Assembly: GCA_003577005.1 (NCBI GenBank)
Contig: QEUW01000285.1
Coordinates: forward strand, 1 to 10,176
DNA length: 10,176 nt
Direction: 5' to 3'
From: Chloroflexota bacterium
Lineage (GTDB): Bacteria > Chloroflexota > Anaerolineae > Caldilineales > Caldilineaceae
Under the pieces are notes generated by a model, which saw only the letters and a program-made list of their open reading frames with translations, was not told the DNA's origin and made no database searches. The translations under genes were made by a program, and so were the position numbers. Positions 1 through 5,149 of this stretch are shown in pieces (the stretch's first letter is position 1; the number at the start of each line of letters is the position of its first letter).

Positions 1-1
1 C

Positions 2-80
2 TACAACGAGACTTTACGCTACAGGCCAGCGGTGCAACGCACTTGGAAAGTGCATCGCACCGCTAGTAAGTCTCGTTGTA
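2..80. repeat. 80-nt imperfect foldback (nested inverted repeat)
   Basis: Arms of 12 bp match perfectly (2-13 with 69-80). After a one-base bulge, TAC at 15-17 pairs with GTA at 66-68. Inside, AGCGGTGC (28-35) pairs with GCACCGCT (57-64), and GCACTT (39-44) pairs with AAGTGC (48-53) around a GGA loop. A 10-nt bulge on one side and a 3x3 internal loop interrupt the stem. On the minus strand it lies downstream of the T-box terminator and upstream of the unseen controlled gene. No gene is visible in it. It may be an extra RNA structure in that mRNA, a REP or MITE-like element, or the end of a mobile element cut by the window edge. The pairing is certain; the role is not. Confidence 0.6.
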
Positions 81-112
81 CTACTATTCCCTACGCCCCA
101 CCCCTTACACCG

Positions 113-169
113 AAAACAAAAAATCCTCGCTCCTCATGCACAACCGTCGTTGCACATGGGGACGAGGAT
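113..169 (-). terminator. Intrinsic terminator of the T-box leader
   Basis: On the minus strand ATCCTCG (169-163) pairs with CGAGGAT (129-123). The stem continues through TCC/GGA and CATGTGCAA/TTGTGCATG with one bulge and one mismatch, to a CGACGG loop. Six T residues, a G and four T residues follow. The 5' arm contains TCGTCCCC, the segment that in T-box RNAs switches between the antiterminator and terminator, so transcription should stop here when the tRNA is charged. Confidence 0.88.
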
Positions 170-220
170 CGGTCGTACGATTCCCCGCGGTGCCACCCCG
201 CTTAGACCGGCGCCAGAAAC

Positions 221-247
221 AAAAAATCCTGCGGTGAAACGCAGGAT
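221..247 (-). terminator. Stem III or second terminator-like hairpin in the T-box leader
   Basis: On the minus strand ATCCTGCG (247-240) pairs perfectly with CGCAGGAT (233-226) around TTTCAC, and the stem runs straight into TTTTTTG. By position it corresponds to Stem III of T-box leaders, yet its form is that of an intrinsic terminator. Outer GGCGC (252-248) and GCGCC (215-211) could close a larger helix around it. Whether it terminates transcription is not known. Confidence 0.6.
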
Positions 248-257
248 GCGCCAGTCT

Positions 258-285
258 CACTCTTGCGAGAACGAGGACAAGAGTG
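258..285 (-). other. Perfect 8-bp hairpin in the T-box leader
   Basis: CACTCTTG (258-265) and CAAGAGTG (278-285) are exact reverse complements separated by 12 nt. The hairpin sits between the heptamer arrays and the Stem III-like hairpin and may take the place of the Stem II region of the leader. It has no T-run and is not a terminator. Confidence 0.5.
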
Positions 286-286
286 C

Positions 287-409
287 TCAATGGTTAAAGG
301 TTATCTCTCAATTGTTAATGAGGCTGGTATGCGTTGAGCATTAACCGTTGAGCATTAACCGTTGAGCATTAACCATTGAGCACTAACCATTGATAATTCG
401 CAATTATCC
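287..409. repeat. Heptamer repeat array 1
   Basis: The clearest part is 333-388: four tandem 14-bp units, three of them exact copies of GTTGAGCATTAACC and the fourth differing at two positions. Each unit is two 7-bp words (GTTGAGC, ATTAACC). Degenerate words extend left (287-321, such as TCAATGG and TCAATTG) with an 11-bp break at 322-332, and right to 409. The right end forms a perfect hairpin, GATAATT, CGC, AATTATC (392-408). Seven-base periodic AT-rich repeats of this kind are known from intergenic DNA of some filamentous bacteria. Here they lie inside the T-box leader. Confidence 0.85.
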
Positions 410-460
410 TGATTCTCCGCGCCCTGGTAACGGTGGCGTCTCCGAAGCCATCTACTAACG

Positions 461-495
461 GTCAATGTTCAATGCTCAACTGTTAATTGTTAACG
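461..495. repeat. Heptamer repeat array 2, opposite orientation
   Basis: Five consecutive 7-bp words: GTCAATG, TTCAATG, CTCAACT, GTTAATT, GTTAACG. The array is reversed relative to array 1: AATGCTCAAC (471-480) is the exact complement of GTTGAGCATT (361-370). Its other half, 481-493, pairs with 518-530 of array 3 with a single mismatch. Adjacent arrays can therefore fold on each other in RNA. Confidence 0.8.
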
Positions 496-512
496 AAGAT
501 GCGCTGCTACGT

Positions 513-561
513 GACCATTAACAATTGACAATTCACCGTTGACCATTGACAATTTTCAACG
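513..561. repeat. Heptamer repeat array 3
   Basis: Seven words in register: GACCATT, AACAATT, GACAATT, CACCGTT, GACCATT, GACAATT, TTCAACG. GACCATT and GACAATT each occur twice exactly. The array ends only a few bases from the 3' foot of T-box Stem I (565), so it directly follows the tRNA-reading domain in the transcript. Confidence 0.8.
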
Positions 562-685
562 CTTGACTCCCCGGCCCATTCACAGTCGGCGCTGCTACGT
601 CCCTCACACCGGTCGGACGCTCTCTGAAGCCCGCTTTGGCTGTTACTCTTCCGGTTCACAGTCGATCTTGATTGAGTTATTGGCC

Positions 686-714
686 ATCATACTTGATCTT
701 GGTTGGGCTGTCAA
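686..714 (-). promoter_or_regulatory. Sigma70-type promoter of the T-box leader
   Basis: On the minus strand TTGACA (714-709), a 17-bp spacer and TATGAT (691-686) form a near-consensus promoter. Initiation is expected near 679, about 16 nt before the base of Stem I, as a T-box leader needs. The -35 box overlaps the T-run of the phasin terminator, so the two transcription units abut without spare DNA. Confidence 0.75.
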
Positions 715-754
715 AACAGAGAAGCCTTGCTTTTGCAAAAGCAAGGCTTCTCTG
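713..754 (-). terminator. Intrinsic terminator of the phasin-like gene
   Basis: Positions 717-754 are a perfect 38-bp palindrome (19-bp arms, centre 735/736). On the minus strand it starts 9 nt after the stop codon, and the stem is followed by TTTT (716-713). On the plus strand no T-run follows, so it serves the minus-strand gene only. Confidence 0.85.
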
Positions 755-763
755 GCCAAGGTG

Positions 764-1510
764 CTACTCAACGGCGAGGCGTTCTTTGATCTGTTCATCT
801 ACCGCCCGCAACACCGTAACGCGGTTGGCGTGGATTGCCTCATAGTTGCGGAGCAATTGTAGCTGCGCCAAGTCTAACGCCGGTAGGTAATGGATCACCT
901 CTTTGGCTGTGAGTGTGTCATAGGCCGGCAGCGGAGCCTCACCCCCCGCACCCTCTGCCGGTGCGGCTTCCGGCACGGTCGTTGGGGCTGCCAACTGGGC
1001 GTCGAGCCGGGTGTTGAGCTCCTGGATCTCGCGGCTCAACTTCTCCAGCCGGTCGCGGCTGGGGATGCCCAGGCGATTCAATACCTGTTCGACCTGCTGC
1101 TGGATCTGTACTTCGATCCCCTTGGCCGCGCCTGACACCTCTTCTGCTACGCCTTCAGTGCTGCTTTCGGCCGCACCACCCCACTTTTTCATCTCTTTTG
1201 CGGCGCGGCGTTCAAGTTCGTGATACTGCGACTGAACCCGGTGGCGCAGATTCTTTACTTCGCGCTTTGTCTGTTTTTCAAAAGCACGGACCCGCCGCGT
1301 CACATCCTTCTGCACCTGTTCGCCGCGGCGTTCGGCTTTATCGACAAAGTCGGCGCTGTCGGTGACGACGCCTTTTGCAGCGTCATACGCTAACCCTGCC
1401 AATCCGACCGAAGCGAGTCTTGCCTTGCGGCTTAGTTTGCGCATGGCAGCGAGTGTGGCATTCGCTTGCTGCTGAACATTCTCGACATTGGTGACAGTCA
1501 CGTTTGTCAT
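764..1510 (-). CDS. Phasin-like coiled-coil protein with C-terminal helical module
   Basis: This 248-residue soluble protein is rich in Ala, Glu, Gln, Lys and Arg and almost entirely helical. Residues about 20-110 hold a conserved-looking ASVGLAGLAYDAAKGV stretch and a charged coiled coil. Residues 148-170 read GIPSRDRLEKLS and EIQELNTRLD, the pattern seen at the end of the helical domain of the phasin or polyhydroxyalkanoate granule-associated family. A Pro/Ala/Glu linker follows (about 171-196). The last 50 residues (YDTLTAKEV, then LRNYEAIHANRVTVL) form a small separate module. Phasins coat polyhydroxyalkanoate granules; that role here is inferred from family resemblance only. An ATG exists 30 bp upstream at 1540, but the ATG at 1510 follows GGAGGA by 5 nt and is preferred. 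The gene stands alone, with its own promoter, paired operators and terminator. Alternative: a generic stress or structural coiled-coil protein. Confidence 0.75.
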   Translation of the reverse strand: MTNVTVTNVENVQQQANATLAAMRKLSRKARLASVGLAGLAYDAAKGVVTDSADFVDKAERRGEQVQKDVTRRVRAFEKQTKREVKNLRHRVQSQYHELERRAAKEMKKWGGAAESSTEGVAEEVSGAAKGIEVQIQQQVEQVLNRLGIPSRDRLEKLSREIQELNTRLDAQLAAPTTVPEAAPAEGAGGEAPLPAYDTLTAKEVIHYLPALDLAQLQLLRNYEAIHANRVTVLRAVDEQIKERLAVE

Positions 1511-1515
1511 TGTAT

Positions 1516-1521
1516 TCCTCC
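1516..1521 (-). promoter_or_regulatory. Ribosome binding site that fixes the phasin start
   Basis: GGAGGA lies 5 nt before the ATG at 1510. It falls inside the longer reading frame that begins at 1540 and so argues against that start. Confidence 0.8.
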
Positions 1522-1573
1522 AGTTCCACCACTGGAACATTACAGCTGGTGTAACGAATCCCGGTCAGAATGC

Positions 1574-1620
1574 TTATGACGCAATGCGTTATGTGCAAAT
1601 TATAACACACTGCGTCATAA
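1574..1620. promoter_or_regulatory. Two operator-like palindromes forming a larger inverted repeat
   Basis: Site 1 (1602-1618) lies between the -35 and -10 boxes. Site 2 (1576-1592) covers the expected start point. Each is an imperfect 17-bp palindrome fitting ATNACNCANTGCGTNAT or its reverse, and the two together form an inverted repeat (1574-1592 with 1602-1620, 17 of 19 positions paired; TTATGACGCA and TGCGTCATAA are exact). Centres are 26 bp apart, about 2.5 helical turns. The arrangement suggests cooperative binding of a dimeric repressor, for example of the TetR or MarR kind. The regulator is not in the window. Confidence 0.72.
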
Positions 1621-1627
1621 ATGTCAA
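1599..1627 (-). promoter_or_regulatory. Perfect-consensus sigma70 promoter of the phasin-like gene
   Basis: On the minus strand TTGACA (1627-1622), exactly 17 bp, then TATAAT (1604-1599). Transcription should start near 1592, leaving a leader of about 82 nt before the ATG at 1510. A promoter this close to consensus would be very strong unless repressed, and it carries two operator-like palindromes. Confidence 0.88.
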
Positions 1628-1629
1628 TA

Positions 1630-1926
1630 GGGAATTTTCTAGACCAGTGGATACAAATTTGCCCGCGCGTGAGGCGGACAAGGCGGGGCTTACGCCGGTA
1701 GCGGCAAAATCGCATTTACAGGAATGCGCGGTATCTGCTTCTGCGCTTTATCTTTGTCAAGTCAGTAGGACAACAAGACTTCGTGCGGTCGATACAACCC
1801 GACCTCCGCGCCCAATGTGAGCTTCTGTGACCACGAATAATTCGGCTGGCGAAGCTGATGCTGGTCGCCTCCCGAAGGGCTTGCCGACAACAATCGTCAA
1901 AGTCTGGCTGGAGTGTTCGGATGGGA
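1630..1926. other. Intergenic region without a recognisable gene
   Basis: This stretch separates the end of the GH1 gene from the phasin promoter. Short reading frames on both strands show no recognisable protein signature and no good ribosome binding site. Apart from one weak terminator-like hairpin (1706-1728) I see nothing functional. Confidence 0.5.
1706..1728 (-). terminator. Weak candidate terminator of the ftsH-GH1 operon
   Basis: On the minus strand CGCATT, CCTGTA, AATGCG is a 6-bp hairpin followed by ATTTTG. It lies about 200 nt after the GH1 stop codon and is the only terminator-like element before the next promoter. The stem is short and the T-run is weak. Confidence 0.3.
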
Positions 1927-3261
1927 TTACTGGCCGAAGTAATCCGCCCATGCGGTAGGGTCGAACTCCTGTACCATCGCAGGCGTGATGGTGTTCGTAC
2001 GTGCAATCTCCCCATAGAGCCGGGCGCTAGGTCGCGGTGTACGCACTTGCGTCGCTGGGTCGAGGGCAAAGAGGCCAAACCGTAGCCCCCACCCTTCACT
2101 CCACTCGAAATTGTCCACCAGTGTCCAGTGAAAGTAGCCACGGACATCGCACCCGGCCTCTAGCGCGCGATGAACCTGGTTGAGATGCCCTAGCAGCCAG
2201 CGTGGTCGCAGGCGGTCCGCAGCATCGGGCAGGCCATTCTCGGTAATATAGAGCGGCTTGCCCAGTGTGTTGAATTCCAAACAGTGGATATATAATCCCT
2301 GCGGGGCGTAGTGACTGTATGGCCCGGTGCTGCCGCTGTCCGAGTATTCTGCATTCGGCGGATGACAGTCAGCGCCAAACAAGAGGAATGGATTGGCTGA
2401 AAGCTGCACCAGTTTGCTGGTATAGTAGTTGATACCCACAAAATCGAACGAACCAACCAGCGGGGCGTGCAACTCACCAACCCCTAGCGGCGGTCGCAAC
2501 TTGCCGTCTACTGTGCAGAGAACCCAGAGCCGGTCAATGAGGTAGTCGCGCAGGCCGGCTACATAGCGGTTATAAGGAAGCCGGGCCCGGCGACCACGAA
2601 AAGCATGGCAGGCATGAGCGTAGCTCACCTGGGCCGCAGGTTGCAGGGCGTGGATCGTCTGGTAGGCCGCGGCGTGTGCAAAAAGCAAGTGGCGAAAGAC
2701 CCGCAGTGCTCCGACAAGGTTGCGCCGGTTTGGCGGCCAGATCCCGCGTATCCATCCCTGGGTAAGATAGACAAGCGGTTCGTTGACCGTCAGCCAAAAG
2801 TCGCAGAGATCGCCAAACGCTCGCACCACCGTGCGTACGTGAGACTGGAAGCGAACAACCGCCTCCGGCCACAACCACCCGCCCGCGCGCTCGAACCAGC
2901 GCGGGTGGGTAAAGTGGTTCAGCGCAACCATTGGGCGGATGCCCCGCTCGCGCAACCCGCCCAGCATTGCCCGGTAGCGATCCAGCGCACAATGGTCGAG
3001 CTGGCCCGGTTCAGGCTCGATGCGGCTCCATTCCACGCTCAGACGATGCGCGTTGAGGTGCAGCGCCTTCATGCGGTCAAAATCCTGCTCGGCATTGCGC
3101 CACCAATCGCAAGCCAGGCCGCTGCGCCCATTACGCCAGATCGCGCCAGGTCTTTGCTCGAACCCCCACCACTGGTTGTAACGGTTTCCGCCTTCTACCT
3201 GGTGCGCCGAGGTTGCTGTACCCCAAAGGAAGTTGGCCGGAAAGGTAAGCGGTTCTGTCAT
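1927..3261 (-). CDS. Glycoside hydrolase family 1 beta-glycosidase
   Basis: The 444-residue protein is a complete single-domain GH1 enzyme, a retaining (beta/alpha)8-barrel that hydrolyses beta-glucosides or beta-galactosides. The N-terminus has the family signature FLWGTATSAHQVEG (11-24). NHFTHPRWF follows at 115-123, the acid/base motif TVNEP at 158-162 (Glu161), NYY at 278-280, and the nucleophile motif ITENG at 339-343 (Glu341). YFHWTLVDNFEWSEGWG (376-392) carries the aglycone and glycone contacts. All catalytic residues are present and the length is normal. There is no signal peptide, so it should act on sugars taken into the cell. The ATG at 3261 matches the family's N-terminus but has no clear ribosome binding site. 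It follows the UbiA gene by 61 nt and is probably the last gene of the ftsH operon. The exact substrate cannot be read from sequence. Confidence 0.96.
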   Translation of the reverse strand: MTEPLTFPANFLWGTATSAHQVEGGNRYNQWWGFEQRPGAIWRNGRSGLACDWWRNAEQDFDRMKALHLNAHRLSVEWSRIEPEPGQLDHCALDRYRAMLGGLRERGIRPMVALNHFTHPRWFERAGGWLWPEAVVRFQSHVRTVVRAFGDLCDFWLTVNEPLVYLTQGWIRGIWPPNRRNLVGALRVFRHLLFAHAAAYQTIHALQPAAQVSYAHACHAFRGRRARLPYNRYVAGLRDYLIDRLWVLCTVDGKLRPPLGVGELHAPLVGSFDFVGINYYTSKLVQLSANPFLLFGADCHPPNAEYSDSGSTGPYSHYAPQGLYIHCLEFNTLGKPLYITENGLPDAADRLRPRWLLGHLNQVHRALEAGCDVRGYFHWTLVDNFEWSEGWGLRFGLFALDPATQVRTPRPSARLYGEIARTNTITPAMVQEFDPTAWADYFGQ

Positions 3262-3322
3262 GCGAAGTAGACCAGGATGAGTTTGGGGTCGGTGCTGCTT
3301 TGTGCGGTTCGGAGCGCGCGGT

Positions 3323-4270
3323 TTAGGCCACCAACAATGCGATCAGGCCAAAAAAGTAGCTCCCCTTGAGCAGCCGCAGACAGCGGCGCACGCGCCGTTC
3401 TGTTACCTGGCGCCAGAGATATATAACTGTAAAGAGCAATGGCGCAACTATACCGGCTTGGATGATCAGCAGATACGATAGCGAAAAGCCCTGGTAGAGA
3501 AACGGGAGGGTGCTCGCGATAGCGGCCAATACCACCAATCCGGCCAGCAGCCGTACAGTCGAGCGCGCACCGATCTGCACTGCCACTGTCCTCTTGCCTG
3601 CCGCTCGATCCCCGGCCATATCTTCCAGCGTCTTTAGGATTTCACGGGCAGCAATAAAAAAGGTCAACAGCGTGGCCGGCAACAATACGGGGGTAACACT
3701 GGTCCAGCTAAACCCTTGCACGGCGATAGCGCCCGTCACGAATGTGCCACCAGCCAGCATGGCGACCAACAGATTGCCGCCCGCCGGCGTTCCTTTGAGG
3801 CGCAGATTGTACAGGGTGAGTAGACCTAAGACGGCAAGCGCTACCACCGGCTCGCGCCAACCCAGGAGAGCGGCCAACCCCAACGCAGCCAGGGCAAGAA
3901 ACCCGCTCAATCCAGCAGCGAACCAGGTAGGCAGCCGGCCTGCAGGGAGCGGCCGGCCTGGTTTGTTGATCGCGTCTTCCGTCTGGTCAAAATAATCATT
4001 GCTGGCATAGCCAAAGCCGGTGACGCACCACATAGCTAGCGCTGCGATCCAGCCGCGCGTTGAAATTGGCCAGCCAGCGACCAGGTAGCTCCCCATCAGC
4101 ACCAGGGCGCTGGCCGGCAGCGAGTTGCTCAGACGCACCAGCCGGGCTGTATCCACCACTTGGAGACAGTGCTGGCGCGCTCTGGCGCGAATGCAGTGCA
4201 TGAAAGGCGCAAGCGAACGTTGTGGCGCTATGGCGCTTGCCGGCGCGGGTACATAGCCCTGTTCGGTCAT
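3323..4270 (-). CDS. UbiA-family membrane prenyltransferase
   Basis: This 315-residue polytopic membrane protein belongs to the UbiA superfamily, which transfers a prenyl chain from a prenyl diphosphate to an acceptor with Mg2+. The first Asp-rich motif is NDYFDQTEDAINKPGRPLP (91-109; Asp92, Asp95, Asp99). The second is REILKTLEDMAGDRAAGKRT (209-228; Asp217, Asp221). Between them YNLRLKGTPAGGNLLVA (154-170) recalls the branch related to (di)geranylgeranylglyceryl phosphate synthase rather than typical quinone UbiA or MenA. About eight hydrophobic helices are visible. The N-terminus carries about 40 extra polar residues. The start ATG overlaps the stop of the preceding gene as ATGA, which supports this start and indicates translational coupling. 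The acceptor could be a glycerol phosphate lipid, a quinone precursor or a tetrapyrrole; I favour lipid only weakly. Confidence 0.93.
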   Translation of the reverse strand: MTEQGYVPAPASAIAPQRSLAPFMHCIRARARQHCLQVVDTARLVRLSNSLPASALVLMGSYLVAGWPISTRGWIAALAMWCVTGFGYASNDYFDQTEDAINKPGRPLPAGRLPTWFAAGLSGFLALAALGLAALLGWREPVVALAVLGLLTLYNLRLKGTPAGGNLLVAMLAGGTFVTGAIAVQGFSWTSVTPVLLPATLLTFFIAAREILKTLEDMAGDRAAGKRTVAVQIGARSTVRLLAGLVVLAAIASTLPFLYQGFSLSYLLIIQAGIVAPLLFTVIYLWRQVTERRVRRCLRLLKGSYFFGLIALLVA

Positions 4271-5103
4271 GGCTTGCAGGGTGATAGCGATTGCTCGGCC
4301 GGCTGAAGTTGTTGCCTGGCGGCAGCCGGCAGATCAAAGAGCAGATCGGCCAGCACAGTGTGGCAATCTGCCTCTTGTTGAAAGGCAAGATAGACCGTTT
4401 CCAGTTGTGAAGTGGGCGACTGTTTTTCCTTCTGGCGTGCGGGTATGTGACGATAGCACACCGCTAACGCGGGGCGGTGATTCCGGCCAAAGCTGAGGTT
4501 GCCCCCTTCGACCGACTCGATAGTCGCCGGTGTAAAAAAGACGTACCACAGTCCCTCTTCTTCCGGCGGAGAGCTGCCGAAACCGGCAGGGTGATCGTTT
4601 ACCTGGCAGAGCAGGGCATGTTCGCGCGTGGCAAAGGTGCGATAGAAACCTGGCAGCCAGGTAAAACGCTGTTCTTTCCGCTCCACACCAAAGAGACCCG
4701 TGGCAAAGAGGGGGATTTTTGCCGCCGGCTCAAGCGGCTGGGGTCGCACCAGCGGCAACGCTCCGGGTGTAAAATGTACAAAGTCGTGGCGCCGCAACCA
4801 CCAGAGCGTTCCTTGCAAAGCAAGCAGTAAGAGCAGGCAGAGGCCGGCGCCCCACCATCTGCCGGGCAGGAGACTGGTTGCCCAGAGCACACCCCCTGTC
4901 AACAAGAGCCACTGAGGCAGGCGGATGAGCGGTGTCCCTGCGATCTGCCGCCGCTGCCAGGCATAGAGCAGCGTGGCGGGCGCAGGTAGAACCCGTTCAT
5001 GCGGGAAGACCGTGCGCCCGCGGACAGCAGCAAAAGCCCCGCCAGAGGAGGGCGGGGCTGCGTGATGACCGTTTAACGAAGGTGGGCGGACGTGCGATTG
5101 CAC
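4267..5103 (-). CDS. Unrecognised membrane protein with two transmembrane helices
   Basis: I do not recognise this 278-residue protein. Residues about 63-79 (WLLLTGGVLWATSLL) and 83-102 (ending LLLLLALQGTLWWL) form two closely spaced transmembrane helices. The rest, about 175 residues, looks like a soluble beta-rich domain (ATGLFGV, TWLPGFYRTFATREHALL, EEGLWYVFFTP), perhaps PH-like, ending in a Gln/Ala-rich tail. No ATG in frame lies near the beginning. The GTG at 5103 is preceded by AGGAGG with a 6-nt gap, 46 nt after the ftsH stop, which makes it the best start. The frame stays open back to 5238, inside ftsH, but that part overlaps FtsH coding and has no support. The gene overlaps UbiA by 4 bp, so the two products are probably made together. 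Residues about 15-24 are encoded by a terminator-like hairpin, which leaves a later, non-ATG start possible. Confidence 0.75.
   Translation of the reverse strand: MQSHVRPPSLNGHHAAPPSSGGAFAAVRGRTVFPHERVLPAPATLLYAWQRRQIAGTPLIRLPQWLLLTGGVLWATSLLPGRWWGAGLCLLLLLALQGTLWWLRRHDFVHFTPGALPLVRPQPLEPAAKIPLFATGLFGVERKEQRFTWLPGFYRTFATREHALLCQVNDHPAGFGSSPPEEEGLWYVFFTPATIESVEGGNLSFGRNHRPALAVCYRHIPARQKEKQSPTSQLETVYLAFQQEADCHTVLADLLFDLPAAARQQLQPAEQSLSPCKP
5032..5059 (-). terminator. Terminator-like hairpin inside the start of the gene after ftsH
   Basis: On the minus strand AGCCCCGCC (5059-5051) pairs with GGCGGGGCT (5043-5035) around a 7-nt loop, and TTTT overlaps the 3' end of the stem. It lies 91 nt after the ftsH stop and 44 nt inside the following reading frame. 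It could end most ftsH transcripts and let a fraction read through, or it could be halted by ribosomes translating the frame. Confidence 0.6.
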
Positions 5104-5109
5104 CAGCTT

Positions 5110-5115
5110 CCTCCT
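5110..5115 (-). promoter_or_regulatory. Strong ribosome binding site selecting the GTG start at 5103
   Basis: AGGAGG is followed by 6 nt (AAGCTG) and GTG. It is the strongest Shine-Dalgarno match near the gene and lies just after the ftsH stop, which is why the start was placed here. Confidence 0.75.
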
Positions 5116-5149
5116 ACCAAAGTGTACCCACGGCTGGCAGCAGGGTCTG

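Larger units (their letters stand above)
113..679 (-). ncRNA. T-box riboswitch leader, predicted threonine-responsive, with repeat expansion
   Basis: On the minus strand this is a T-box leader. Such leaders bind a tRNA and sense whether it is charged. Seen here: Stem I at 663-565 closed by GACT/AGTC; a UGA/GGA kink-turn-like step; GAAGAGTA at 651-644; the AGAGAGC element at 625-619; and terminal loop GGTGTGA at 610-604 inside a GTCC/GGAC stem. The T-box core AAGCGGGGTGGCACCGCG occupies 203-186, followed by TCGTCCCC and a terminator. The specifier-loop context reads ACT then GTGAA, the same layout as the known tyrS specifier UAC followed by AUGAA, so the specifier is read as ACU (586-584), threonine. 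Known leaders are usually 200-300 nt; this one is about 570 because heptamer arrays lie between Stem I and the core. The controlled gene is left of position 1; thrS is the natural guess but cannot be seen. Confidence 0.85.

Noticed and set aside
105..290. 61-codon minus-strand frame over the T-box region
   Set aside because: It runs through the T-box core and both hairpins; the RNA structure explains this sequence and the peptide has no recognisable feature.
287..561. CRISPR array
   Set aside because: The repeats are 7-14 bp, contiguous and without unique spacers of regular length, so they are tandem heptamers and not CRISPR repeats.
539..862. 107-codon plus-strand frame
   Set aside because: It spans T-box Stem I, the phasin terminator and the antisense of the phasin C-terminus, with no ribosome binding site.
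1511..1540. Upstream ATG at 1540 as the phasin start
   Set aside because: The added residues include many Trp and Asn and are encoded across the ribosome binding site GGAGGA that serves the ATG at 1510.
1732..1760. Second minus-strand promoter with TTGACA at 1760-1755
   Set aside because: At a 17-bp spacing the -10 hexamer would be CAGATA, a poor match, and no gene follows before the much better promoter at 1627-1599.
2605..3270. 221-codon plus-strand frame opposite the GH1 gene
   Set aside because: Antisense to a catalytic GH1 domain with all key residues; the translation resembles no known protein.
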